Part shown: in pieces, positions 9,501-15,092 of the stretch
Numbering within the stretch: position 1 is the first letter of the stretch
Layout: every line of letters starts with the position of its first letter
Source of the DNA: a bacterium
GTDB lineage: Bacteria > Planctomycetota > Phycisphaerae > Phycisphaerales > UBA1924
DNA length: 15,092 nt
Assembly (NCBI GenBank): GCA_002401225.1
Contig: NVSM01000009.1
Span: 51,124-66,215, forward strand
Direction of reading: 5' to 3'
Position numbers and translations under genes: made by a program
Notes under the pieces: generated by a model
Databases searched by the model: none
What the model was told of the DNA's origin: nothing
Seen by the model: only the letters and a program-made list of their open reading frames with translations

Positions 9501-9532
9501 AGGCTCAAGCGTTGGCTTGGGTCTTTCTATTT
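9501..9532 (+). terminator. Rho-independent terminator after the amidoligase gene
   Basis: AGGCTCAAGC (9501-9510), a GTTG loop, and GCTTGGGTCT (9515-9524) form a ten-pair stem with two G-T pairs, followed by the T-rich TTCTATTT. It starts 14 bases after the amidoligase stop and separates that gene from the next operon. Confidence 0.75.
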
Positions 9533-9690
9533 ATGGGCTCAGGCCACTCATCTTATTCCCAAAGTGTGCAGCTCAGGATTGCTGAATAACGCCAGAATAA
9601 CGATTTGTTTGTGAGTGAAAAAGTTCACGCAGCTTAAACACGAGCTAAGTCACGGCGGTTGAGTTCCTGTAAGTTTTATTGTCGTGAATG

Positions 9691-9729
9691 TCAGGTTTAC
9701 GCCGGAAAAGACGGAAAAAATCAGGTTTA
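9691..9729. repeat. TCAGGTTTA direct repeat with 30-base period
   Basis: TCAGGTTTA occurs at 9691-9699 and 9721-9729, exactly 30 bases apart, about three helical turns, with CGGAAAA also repeated between them. It lies upstream of the RuvB-like operon, so a binding site for a regulator is possible. Confidence 0.4.
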
Positions 9730-9827
9730 TCAGTTTCTTGATCGTCCTGGTTTGATTTGTGGTCGTTCCAGGCGTGTGGTGTGTTTGTCAGCTATTCACC
9801 GAAAAGTGAAAGGCTCTGATGATGGAT

Positions 9828-9833
9828 AAGGAG
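9828..9833 (+). promoter_or_regulatory. Ribosome binding site deciding the RuvB-like start
   Basis: AAGGAG six bases before the ATG at 9840. It lies downstream of the in-frame ATGs at 9819 and 9822, so it argues for the later start. Confidence 0.75.
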
Positions 9834-9839
9834 ATCATC

Positions 9840-10832
9840 ATGACGAATACAAATCAGTCAAGCCAAACAATCCCGCCCACTCTCGATCATGTGATTGGAC
9901 AACAGAAAGTCGTTGCCAAACTCAAGGTCGCCGTTGAATCGAGTTTTTTCGATGGTGAAGTTCCATTACCCCACATACTACTAACCGGGCCTCCAGGAAC
10001 AGGCAAGACGATGCTCAGCAAAGTACTTTCAAAAGAGATGGCCTCAGAATTTTACGAGATACTTGGACAAACAATTGTTTCCCCGCAAGCTCTCAACGGA
10101 TTTCTGATGAGCCCTGAATCGGCCAACTCAATCCTTTTTATTGACGAATGCCATGAGATGTCACCATGGATACAAACCGCTTTGTATAAAGCGATAGAGG
10201 AGGGCTGTGTGTTCCTTGCCAACGAAATGCAGCAGAAAGTGCAGAAGCTCAAACTACAACCGTTTACGCTCATTCTTGCTACGACAGACCCTCAACGATT
10301 ACTCCAACCCCTTCGAGATCGCATCAAGCTGAACTGTCAGCTTCGGAGGTATACCAGCGAGGATATTCAACTCATTCTCCGCCAGAAAATACGTCAGATT
10401 GGATGGGAGGTAGAGGATGAAGTTCTCGAACAGATAGCCAATCGTTCCTTCGGTACTCCTCGACTCGCTCTTCGTTTGATGGATTCAGTGCGTCGCACAG
10501 CGAGATCATTGGGTGAAACGAATCTGACTATTCAACATGCGAACCAAACATTTGAGATCGAAGAAATGGACAGCATTGGCTTGAGCAGCGATGAGACTCA
10601 GTATTTGTCAATCTTGAGCGATTCAGTGCGTCCCATGAGGCTTGGAGTCATTGCTTCAAGGATGGGTCTACCCATAGAGGCGGTCGCAAAAGTTGTGGAA
10701 TCGAATCTGATTTGGCTCGGGTATGTTGATCGATCCGAGCAAGGGAGATCATTGACCGTTTCTGGTCTTGAGCATATTCAGAATCAGAGATCAGTATCGA
10801 GTGATCAGCAAAGAGATGGGGGTCAGCAATGA
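9840..10832 (+). CDS. RuvB-like AAA+ ATPase (Holliday junction branch-migration motor family)
   Basis: This 330-aa protein has RuvB architecture and nearly RuvB length. It has LDHVIGQQKVV at 15-25, Walker A GPPGTGKT at 50-57, Walker B LFIDECHEM at 99-107, sensor 1 ATTD at 147-150, an arginine finger region PLRDRI at 158-163, sensor 2 GTPRLALRL at 205-213, and a C-terminal winged helix ending in GYVDRSEQGRSLT. Bacterial RuvB is a hexameric ring that drives branch migration with RuvA. No ruvA or ruvC is nearby, and the gene sits between HTH and recombinase genes, so it is probably an element-borne paralogue and not the housekeeping copy. Its stop overlaps the next start by four bases (ATGA). 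The start at 9840 is set by AAGGAG. Its role could be DNA processing during element transfer or replication. Confidence 0.85.
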   Translation: MTNTNQSSQTIPPTLDHVIGQQKVVAKLKVAVESSFFDGEVPLPHILLTGPPGTGKTMLSKVLSKEMASEFYEILGQTIVSPQALNGFLMSPESANSILFIDECHEMSPWIQTALYKAIEEGCVFLANEMQQKVQKLKLQPFTLILATTDPQRLLQPLRDRIKLNCQLRRYTSEDIQLILRQKIRQIGWEVEDEVLEQIANRSFGTPRLALRLMDSVRRTARSLGETNLTIQHANQTFEIEEMDSIGLSSDETQYLSILSDSVRPMRLGVIASRMGLPIEAVAKVVESNLIWLGYVDRSEQGRSLTVSGLEHIQNQRSVSSDQQRDGGQQ

Positions 10833-11317
10833 GTCGTACAAGATTTACATTCGATCCATCTAGGCAGGTAGCTTTGACTGTCAGCGACATGGCGAGAGCA
10901 GTCGGACTCAGTAGGTCAAGGTTCTACTCGTTGGTGCAGCAAGGAGTGTTTCCTATGCCCTTGTATCTGATATCAACCAAACGGCCATTCTTTGATGAGC
11001 GGCTTCGAGATCAATGTCTTGAAGTGCGTCGAACAAGTCTTGGAATCAACAATCAACCAACTCTGTTTTACCCTCGGAGAGCCGGTTTGCCAACAACTCG
11101 TTCGAGTAAATCATCTTCTCGCCGAAAAAAGAAAACTCCCGCTATGAATCCGAGAGTGTTGAGGCTCACTGAGTTACTCAAGGGACTCGGAGTTGAGAGT
11201 CCGTCGCCTCAAGCGGTGGCGTCAGCCATCAAGGAATGCTTCCCAAACGGTGCTGAGGAGATGGAGGATCATGAGCTCGTTGGAGCCGTCTTCCGCCGCT
11301 TAAGACAGTCTTCATGA
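10829..11317 (+). CDS. Helix-turn-helix protein coupled to the RuvB-like gene
   Basis: This 162-aa protein overlaps the RuvB-like stop by four bases, so the two are probably translated together. Residues 15-40 (VALTVSDMARAVGLSRSRFY, then SLVQQGVFPMP) form a helix-turn-helix of the AlpA/excisionase (HTH_17) type. A basic serine-rich linker follows (about 90-105). The C-terminal 60 residues are acidic and helical and have no family I recognise. It probably binds DNA as a regulator of the element or as a recombination directionality factor. It is longer than a typical excisionase. Confidence 0.72.
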   Translation: MSRTRFTFDPSRQVALTVSDMARAVGLSRSRFYSLVQQGVFPMPLYLISTKRPFFDERLRDQCLEVRRTSLGINNQPTLFYPRRAGLPTTRSSKSSSRRKKKTPAMNPRVLRLTELLKGLGVESPSPQAVASAIKECFPNGAEEMEDHELVGAVFRRLRQSS

Positions 11318-11352
11318 CCAGATAAGCACACCACATAACTTAGATTATCTGG
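11318..11352. repeat. Eight-base inverted repeat CCAGATAA / TTATCTGG
   Basis: CCAGATAA (11318-11325) and TTATCTGG (11345-11352) are a perfect dyad with a 19-base gap, just after the HTH gene and upstream of the recombinase. It could be an operator or a recombinase arm site. It is unlikely to be a terminator, because no T-tract follows. TTAGATTATCTG within it recurs at 13258-13269. Confidence 0.5.
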
Positions 11353-11428
11353 GGTAACTCTGTTCAATGTCTGTGTTCTTTCCGTTCTCTTTCTGTCCAC
11401 AAGTCTGTCCTTTATCACCACATAATGC

Positions 11429-11434
11429 TTGGAG
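11429..11434 (+). promoter_or_regulatory. Ribosome binding site of the tyrosine recombinase
   Basis: TTGGAG seven bases before the ATG at 11442. It supports that start over the in-frame ATG at 11367. Confidence 0.55.
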
Positions 11435-11441
11435 TAATGCC

Positions 11442-12317
11442 ATGTCTAATTCCGAAACTAGCCTGATCGAAAACTTCTTGAGCGTGAACGACTTCTCTGA
11501 TCACACAATCAAAGCCATCACTCATGACTATCAGAAATGGGTCGGATGGTTTGAGCGTGCCAATGAAGAGGAGTACGAGAGTCGCCGAGTTACCATTCGA
11601 GATGTAACTGATTTCAGAAAGCATCTTCGAGAAGAACGAGGTCAAGCTGTTGCGACGGTCAATCGCTGCCTCGTCACACTTCGTCGTTACTTTCAATTTC
11701 TCGCAGAAAAAGAAGTGATCGAAACAAATCCTGCCAAAGGCGTCAAAGAACTGCGCCGGACGCCAACCGCACCCAAGGCAATAGAGCGATCAGCAGTCAG
11801 GCGACTCCTACGAGAAGCAACAGTCAGAGAAGATCATCGAGCGTCAGCCATTCTTGGGCTGTTTGTATATTGCGGTCTGAGAATCAGCGAGGTATCAGCT
11901 TTGAAGCTTGGAGACATCGATCTCACAGAGCGTCGTGGATCGCTTGTGGTGCGTCATGGCAAACACAACAAGGAACGCATCGTACCAGTTCCTATCGAGG
12001 CACGACGAATGCTTGTGAGCTACCTGCATGGAAGGCCGCCAGCAGATACTGATTGCATTTTCGTGGGACGAGGTCTCAAGCCTTTGGGCATTGATGGAGT
12101 CAGGTACACGGTCCGGAAGTATGGAGTTGCGATAGGGATTGATCTACATCCACACGCTCTTCGCCATACTTTTGCGACTCAGTACTTAGAGGCCAACAAC
12201 AACGATATCGTCGGTTTGGCTCAAATCCTCGGGCACGAATCAATCCAGACAACATCACGATACACCCAACGAGGCGAGTCGCAGCTCTCAGAGGCTAGCG
12301 AGATGGTGACATTTTGA
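11442..12317 (+). CDS. Tyrosine recombinase / integrase (XerC/D-like)
   Basis: This 291-aa protein is a site-specific recombinase of the phage-integrase family. The N-terminal core-binding (SAM-like) domain is about residues 5-95. The catalytic domain carries the full active site: R147 in CGLRISE, K174 in RHGKHNKER, H238 and R241 in HPHALRHTF, H265 in LGHESIQTTSRYTQ, and nucleophile Y274. Length and motifs are XerC/D-like. The gene shares four bases with the small membrane-protein frame downstream (TTGA). It is the likely integrase of the element that holds the amidoligase, RuvB-like and HTH genes. The start is chosen by TTGGAG. Dimer resolution of a plasmid-like form is an alternative role. 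Confidence 0.92.
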   Translation: MSNSETSLIENFLSVNDFSDHTIKAITHDYQKWVGWFERANEEEYESRRVTIRDVTDFRKHLREERGQAVATVNRCLVTLRRYFQFLAEKEVIETNPAKGVKELRRTPTAPKAIERSAVRRLLREATVREDHRASAILGLFVYCGLRISEVSALKLGDIDLTERRGSLVVRHGKHNKERIVPVPIEARRMLVSYLHGRPPADTDCIFVGRGLKPLGIDGVRYTVRKYGVAIGIDLHPHALRHTFATQYLEANNNDIVGLAQILGHESIQTTSRYTQRGESQLSEASEMVTF

Positions 12318-12508
12318 AATCAGACAAGTCATTCGAGTATCAGGTCGCCTTCTTCATCGGATTCATTCTCGTAGTCATGGTTGGGGTCGCTGTCAGAGTA
12401 TTTGCGGATCCGTCAGTCCTCCATCACGACGCATGGATTTGGTTGTCCTCGATATTCACAATTATCAACGGATTGTCGCTGGTCAATCATTTCATTTTCC
12501 GCAAATAA
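12314..12508 (+). CDS. Small two-helix membrane protein
   Basis: This 64-aa frame starts at a TTG that overlaps the recombinase stop by four bases. It has two hydrophobic segments, about residues 12-31 and 42-62, with a short polar loop between. The function is not recognised. Translational coupling to the recombinase suggests it is real, but the TTG start lowers certainty. It ends in FRK before TAA, inside a 27-base direct repeat also found at 14987. Confidence 0.55.
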   Translation: MKSDKSFEYQVAFFIGFILVVMVGVAVRVFADPSVLHHDAWIWLSSIFTIINGLSLVNHFIFRK

Positions 12509-12523
12509 TTATTGATGATCAAA
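12497..12523. repeat. Imperfect direct repeat, copy 1 of 2
   Basis: TTCCGCAAATAA, five bases, then GATGATCAAA. The same two blocks at the same spacing occur at 14987-15013, with 23 of 27 positions identical. In copy 1 the first block ends the small membrane-protein gene. Confidence 0.6.
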
Positions 12524-12564
12524 AATGAAAAGACCCATCAAGAACTCAGTAGCTCCGATGGGCC
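12521..12564 (-). terminator. Rho-independent terminator for the minus-strand small gene
   Basis: On the minus strand GGCCCATC (12564-12557) pairs with GATGGGTC (12539-12532) in an eight-pair stem with one G-T, followed by TTTTCATTTTT. It lies about 19 bases past the stop of the minus-strand gene. Confidence 0.72.
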
Positions 12565-12582
12565 TGCATAATTTGTAGAAAC

Positions 12583-12909
12583 TCAAAGAGTATCGAAAAT
12601 TGACCATCCCAATATCCTCGGATCAATAACAGCGACTCTATTCCCGAGTTTGGTAATTTTGAGCTCTCCAGTTTGAGGGTCAACGACAGCCCATTTGAGT
12701 TTGATCATGGCTTTCCTCGATTTCTCAATCTCAATACTGTTGACCGAGTCGAAGTTGTACTTCTCATCGAGATGATCCGCAAACTCTGCAATGCTGACAT
12801 TGCAGAAATAGCCCTTATGAAAACGTGCATATTCATAGCTTGCTCGTAGGTTGAGCATGTCCTTCGCTCTCTGTTCTACAATTTTTTCTTCATCCGATTT
12901 CCGCTTCAT
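12583..12909 (-). CDS. Hypothetical 108-aa protein
   Basis: This minus-strand gene runs opposite to the recombinase and primase genes. The start at 12909 is chosen because AGGAG lies seven bases upstream; an in-frame ATG at 12942 lacks a ribosome site. The N-terminus is charged (MKRKSDEEKIVEQRAKDM), then comes SYEYARFHKGYF, a mixed helical stretch, and a C-terminal GELKITKLGNRVAV that could be a beta wing. The whole could be a small winged-helix regulator, but I cannot name a family. It has its own terminator, so it is a single-gene unit. Confidence 0.65.
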   Translation of the reverse strand: MKRKSDEEKIVEQRAKDMLNLRASYEYARFHKGYFCNVSIAEFADHLDEKYNFDSVNSIEIEKSRKAMIKLKWAVVDPQTGELKITKLGNRVAVIDPRILGWSIFDTL

Positions 12910-12942
12910 TTTTGTTCTCCTATTCAATGGAATAATTTCCAT

Positions 12943-13299
12943 GGCGATTCATCGGTCTTGAGAACTCCAAGTTCAAACGAGCGATGATCGTCGCCATACT
13001 TCCATTTCGTCGAGAGCTGGCGATTGCAAACTGCGGTACACGTACAAATTTCTGCGGAAAGATGAAAATGCTCCCTGTATATAGACTGAAATAAATGGTT
13101 CAGATTTCTGCGTGTTTGACGGAGGGATCAATCTTGTATTTGTCGAACTGAATAGGTGCGGGTTGCTTCAAACGCTTCTGATCTCCCTGCAAATCTACCT
13201 CGCCTTGGTTGAAAGACCTTGGCGAGTGTTTCAGTTCAACAAGATCATGAACCAGATTTAGATTATCTGATTCAAATACAAACAGAGATCGGAAGCAAA
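12943..13299. other. Upstream region of the primase-like gene, with dyads
   Basis: About 330 bases with no clear gene. CTCGCC (13199-13204) and GGCGAG (13221-13226) form a stem with CCTTGG repeated in it. GTTGAA (13208-13213) and TTCAAC (13235-13240) form an overlapping dyad. CAGAT (13253-13257) and ATCTG (13265-13269) form a third close to the start. These could be operators or an origin-like region for the replication protein. No iterons are clear. Confidence 0.45.
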
Positions 13300-14829
13300 A
13301 TGTCTAAAAACAAAATAGTCCATAAGTGGAATGGGAAAGTTACGGATAACAACAAATGGTATCGGGATCCATCTGATCCTCGATATTTCTCAGGCGAAGC
13401 AATGGAGGAGAGAGTCAGGCTAAAGAAGATTTCGGATCAAATACGACAAACCAAAAAATTGAATGCGATAACCAAAGCCAAAGTCCATGCGGCCCTTGGA
13501 GATCAAACTGGAGAGCTTGTTGAGGCAATCATGAGTCATGTCAGCGGCTTTGATTATGGACTCGGGCTCCCTACTCATGTCAACTACAGGGGTATCCATT
13601 TTCCTAGAAAGCTCAGGAAGAGCGATATCTACAATCATCTCGCTGGAGATACAAGGCTCTACTACACGACCAATCCATTGCTGAACGGATTTCATATCGA
13701 ATGCATGGTGACTGTTGATCTCGACAATCCAAATCATGTTTCCAACTCTGAATCAAATGTCGCTCTTCAAGCGAAAGATCAGCTCGTATCAGATCTCAAA
13801 AAATTGGGACTCTACCCAATCGCTCAGGTCAGCTCCAATGGCAACGGGTTTCATGTGACCTTCTGTATTTCATTTCTCTCTGGCCGAGTTGATTCTGCGA
13901 TCAGAGATCTATTGAATCAGCTCAGGTCTGCCATCAGTTCCTTTTACGAGTCTTACTCCTGTCAAGAGATATGCCTTAAAGGTACAAATTACAGTCGAAT
14001 TGGTTATCAACCTGCTCTTTATGGAACTCTAGTCAAACTGCCAACGATAAATGATCCTGAGATGTCGTATGAGTTTTTAACCATGATCTCTTCTCCTATT
14101 CCTTTCTCCAAGATCATTTCGTATTACTCTCCAACACCAGCTGATTCATCCATTGAAGGGGTGGAAGAAAGAACAAACTTATATAGTTGGGGGGACAAAT
14201 GCCAATTGTCTCCAATTTCAAGGAAGAAGAAAAGGAAGAAATACGGGAAGAAGACAGGGATGAAGTCGAAGGGAAAACAATGGGGAACTTCAGCGATTGC
14301 AAGGATGAGAAGAGCTGCAACAATGTTCTGTCATGAGAATAAACGATTGCCTGGATCAGTTGGTGAACTAGTCCATTTCTACGAATCAGAGAGTTTGCAC
14401 ACAGGCACCGCAAAGCCAAACAGAGAGAAGAATGCAGAGATTGCTCTTGAATGGATAACGACAAACCATAACTTCACACCGCCGTCAGAGCAGTCGCTGT
14501 ATGACAAATGGTTCAAGCATTTCGAGTCGAAGGAATACGCGAAGGAGAGAATGACCTATACCACAGGTCGCTTCATTCGCCCATGCCATCTTGCCCTGGT
14601 CGCTGCAGTTATTGAGCACAAACAACTGAACAAGCACATGCGGGGCATTGCGAAGAACTACTTTATTCAGATTTCTCGGGAAAAGAAAAAACGGGGAGAG
14701 ATTGGGTTTGTCCTCGACAATAAGAAGTTCGCCCATTGCATTCCGATGTTGGTCGATGAACAAATTGTTGAGATATCAATGCCATCAACAATGCGAGAAG
14801 GAACGAAGTATCGGATTCACTGCATATAA
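13300..14829 (+). CDS. Archaeo-eukaryotic primase-like replication protein
   Basis: This 509-aa protein shows the motif order of archaeo-eukaryotic-type primases. Motif I is VTVDLDN at 137-143 (D140, D142), motif II SSNGNGFHV at 178-186 (H185), and a motif III-like QEICLK at about 222-227, followed by YGTLVKLP at 241-248, which resembles the conserved G..xRLP segment. Such enzymes make primers for plasmid, phage or mobile-element replication. No helicase domain is fused. A strongly basic stretch (about 308-326, RKKKRKKYGKKTG) precedes a C-terminal region with helical and winged-helix-like parts, perhaps DNA binding. The start at 13300 is preceded by GGAAG at five bases. A TTG at 13219 would add 27 residues that overlap the upstream dyads. 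Family assignment rests on motifs. Alternatives are a replication initiator or another nucleic-acid enzyme of the same fold. Confidence 0.65.
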   Translation: MSKNKIVHKWNGKVTDNNKWYRDPSDPRYFSGEAMEERVRLKKISDQIRQTKKLNAITKAKVHAALGDQTGELVEAIMSHVSGFDYGLGLPTHVNYRGIHFPRKLRKSDIYNHLAGDTRLYYTTNPLLNGFHIECMVTVDLDNPNHVSNSESNVALQAKDQLVSDLKKLGLYPIAQVSSNGNGFHVTFCISFLSGRVDSAIRDLLNQLRSAISSFYESYSCQEICLKGTNYSRIGYQPALYGTLVKLPTINDPEMSYEFLTMISSPIPFSKIISYYSPTPADSSIEGVEERTNLYSWGDKCQLSPISRKKKRKKYGKKTGMKSKGKQWGTSAIARMRRAATMFCHENKRLPGSVGELVHFYESESLHTGTAKPNREKNAEIALEWITTNHNFTPPSEQSLYDKWFKHFESKEYAKERMTYTTGRFIRPCHLALVAAVIEHKQLNKHMRGIAKNYFIQISREKKKRGEIGFVLDNKKFAHCIPMLVDEQIVEISMPSTMREGTKYRIHCI

Positions 14830-14929
14830 AAAAACGGAGAAGGAGTAAAGAGCTCCTCATCCGCTGGATTGATATTGTCAGGCAGTTAAAAACCGTATTG
14901 TTTCCCGAGGAAAATTGTAGGAGCATGCC
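14830..14929. other. Short spacer after the primase-like gene
   Basis: An AGGAG / CTCCT hairpin lies near 14845-14865 but has no T-tract, so it is not a good terminator. Nothing else is recognisable. Confidence 0.35.
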
Positions 14930-14998
14930 ATGGGACTCCCGCGTCAATCTTCCGGAATGTCATCGTCGGAAGAAGATGAGTGGCCATTCCGCAAATAA
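14930..14998 (+). CDS. Possible 22-aa leader or mini-ORF
   Basis: ATG at 14930 preceded by TAGGAG at six bases. The 22-residue frame is MGLPRQSSGMSSSEEDEWPF and two more residues, ending at TAA 14996-14998. The ribosome site is good, but the size is near the limit of what can be trusted. Its end lies in the direct repeat that also ends the membrane-protein gene at 12508, and it is followed at once by the partial frame at 15005. Confidence 0.3.
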   Translation: MGLPRQSSGMSSSEEDEWPFRK

Positions 14999-15013
14999 AT
15001 GCGGATGATCAAA
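14987..15013. repeat. Imperfect direct repeat, copy 2 of 2
   Basis: TTCCGCAAATAA, five bases, then GATGATCAAA, matching 12497-12523 at 23 of 27 positions. In both copies the first block ends a frame in FRK-stop, and the second holds ATGATCAAA six bases after the stop. Confidence 0.6.
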
Positions 15014-15092
15014 TGGTTTTTATACAGAGCGTATCCAGGATTTTATGGCGTTATCTACTTGTCACTGTCTGTAGTGGATTGCTGCATTCGTA
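15005..15092 (+). CDS. Start of a small hydrophobic protein, cut by the window end
   Basis: From ATG at 15005 (or 14999) the frame stays open to the end of the window, giving MIKWFLYRAYPGFYGVIYLS then LSVVDCCIR. The part seen is aromatic and hydrophobic, perhaps a membrane segment. No strong ribosome site is present, so coupling to the mini-ORF upstream would be needed. Only 29 codons are visible, and function cannot be judged. Confidence 0.35.
   Translation, partial: MIKWFLYRAYPGFYGVIYLSLSVVDCCIR

Larger units (their letters stand above)
9533..9839. other. Leader region of the RuvB-like operon
   Basis: About 300 bases without a gene, expected to carry the promoter of the downstream operon; no promoter boxes are convincing. 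TCAGGTTTA repeats at 9691 and 9721 (listed separately). CCTGG ... CCAGG arms near 9748-9774 could form a weak hairpin. Confidence 0.4.

Noticed and set aside
12314..12942. Toxin-antitoxin pair made of the membrane protein and the 108-aa gene
   Set aside because: The two genes are convergent and each has its own expression unit; neither shows a known toxin or antitoxin motif.
1..15092. CRISPR array, tRNA or rRNA genes
   Set aside because: No regularly spaced repeats, cloverleaf or rRNA-like sequence was seen on reading either strand.

Overview
The window suggests a chromosomal defence and mobile-gene region of a bacterium of intermediate GC. I lean towards a planctomycete, because the two short helix-turn-helix proteins resemble excisionase/AlpA-type proteins common there. 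That is a weak inference; no rRNA, tRNA or housekeeping gene is present to confirm it.

Left part (217-7351, all on the minus strand): a complete type I restriction-modification operon of the IC (EcoR124I/EcoprrI-like) kind. It is transcribed hsdM, hsdS, a PrrC-like ATPase/anticodon-nuclease candidate, then hsdR. The genes overlap or nearly abut (4-base overlap, 1-base gap, 17-base gap). HsdM methylates, HsdS sets the target, HsdR translocates and cuts. The gene between hsdS and hsdR has the position, length (393 aa) and Arg-Glu-His arrangement of PrrC, the tRNA-cutting guard of E. coli EcoprrI. HsdS carries three perfect 12-base repeats in its central spacer, the feature that sets target spacing in the EcoR124 family.

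Middle (7352-8529): a mostly degenerate stretch. It holds a possible C-terminal gene remnant next to hsdM and a minus-strand excisionase-like HTH protein.

Right part (8530-12508, plus strand): an accessory module. It has an amidoligase-family enzyme with its own terminator, a RuvB-like AAA+ ATPase translationally coupled to an HTH protein, then a complete tyrosine recombinase coupled to a tiny membrane protein. RuvB-like ATPase, HTH proteins and recombinase together suggest an integrated mobile element, though no att sites can be proven.

Far right (12509-15092): a small minus-strand gene of unknown function with its own terminator, a 509-aa protein with the motifs of an archaeo-eukaryotic-type primase (replication protein candidate), and two tiny possible ORFs, the last running off the window. 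A 27-base imperfect direct repeat (23 of 27 identical) at 12497 and 14987 brackets this primase segment.

The most interesting items are the PrrC-like gene inside the type I operon, the HsdS length-variable repeat, and the amidoligase / RuvB-like / recombinase / primase combination.
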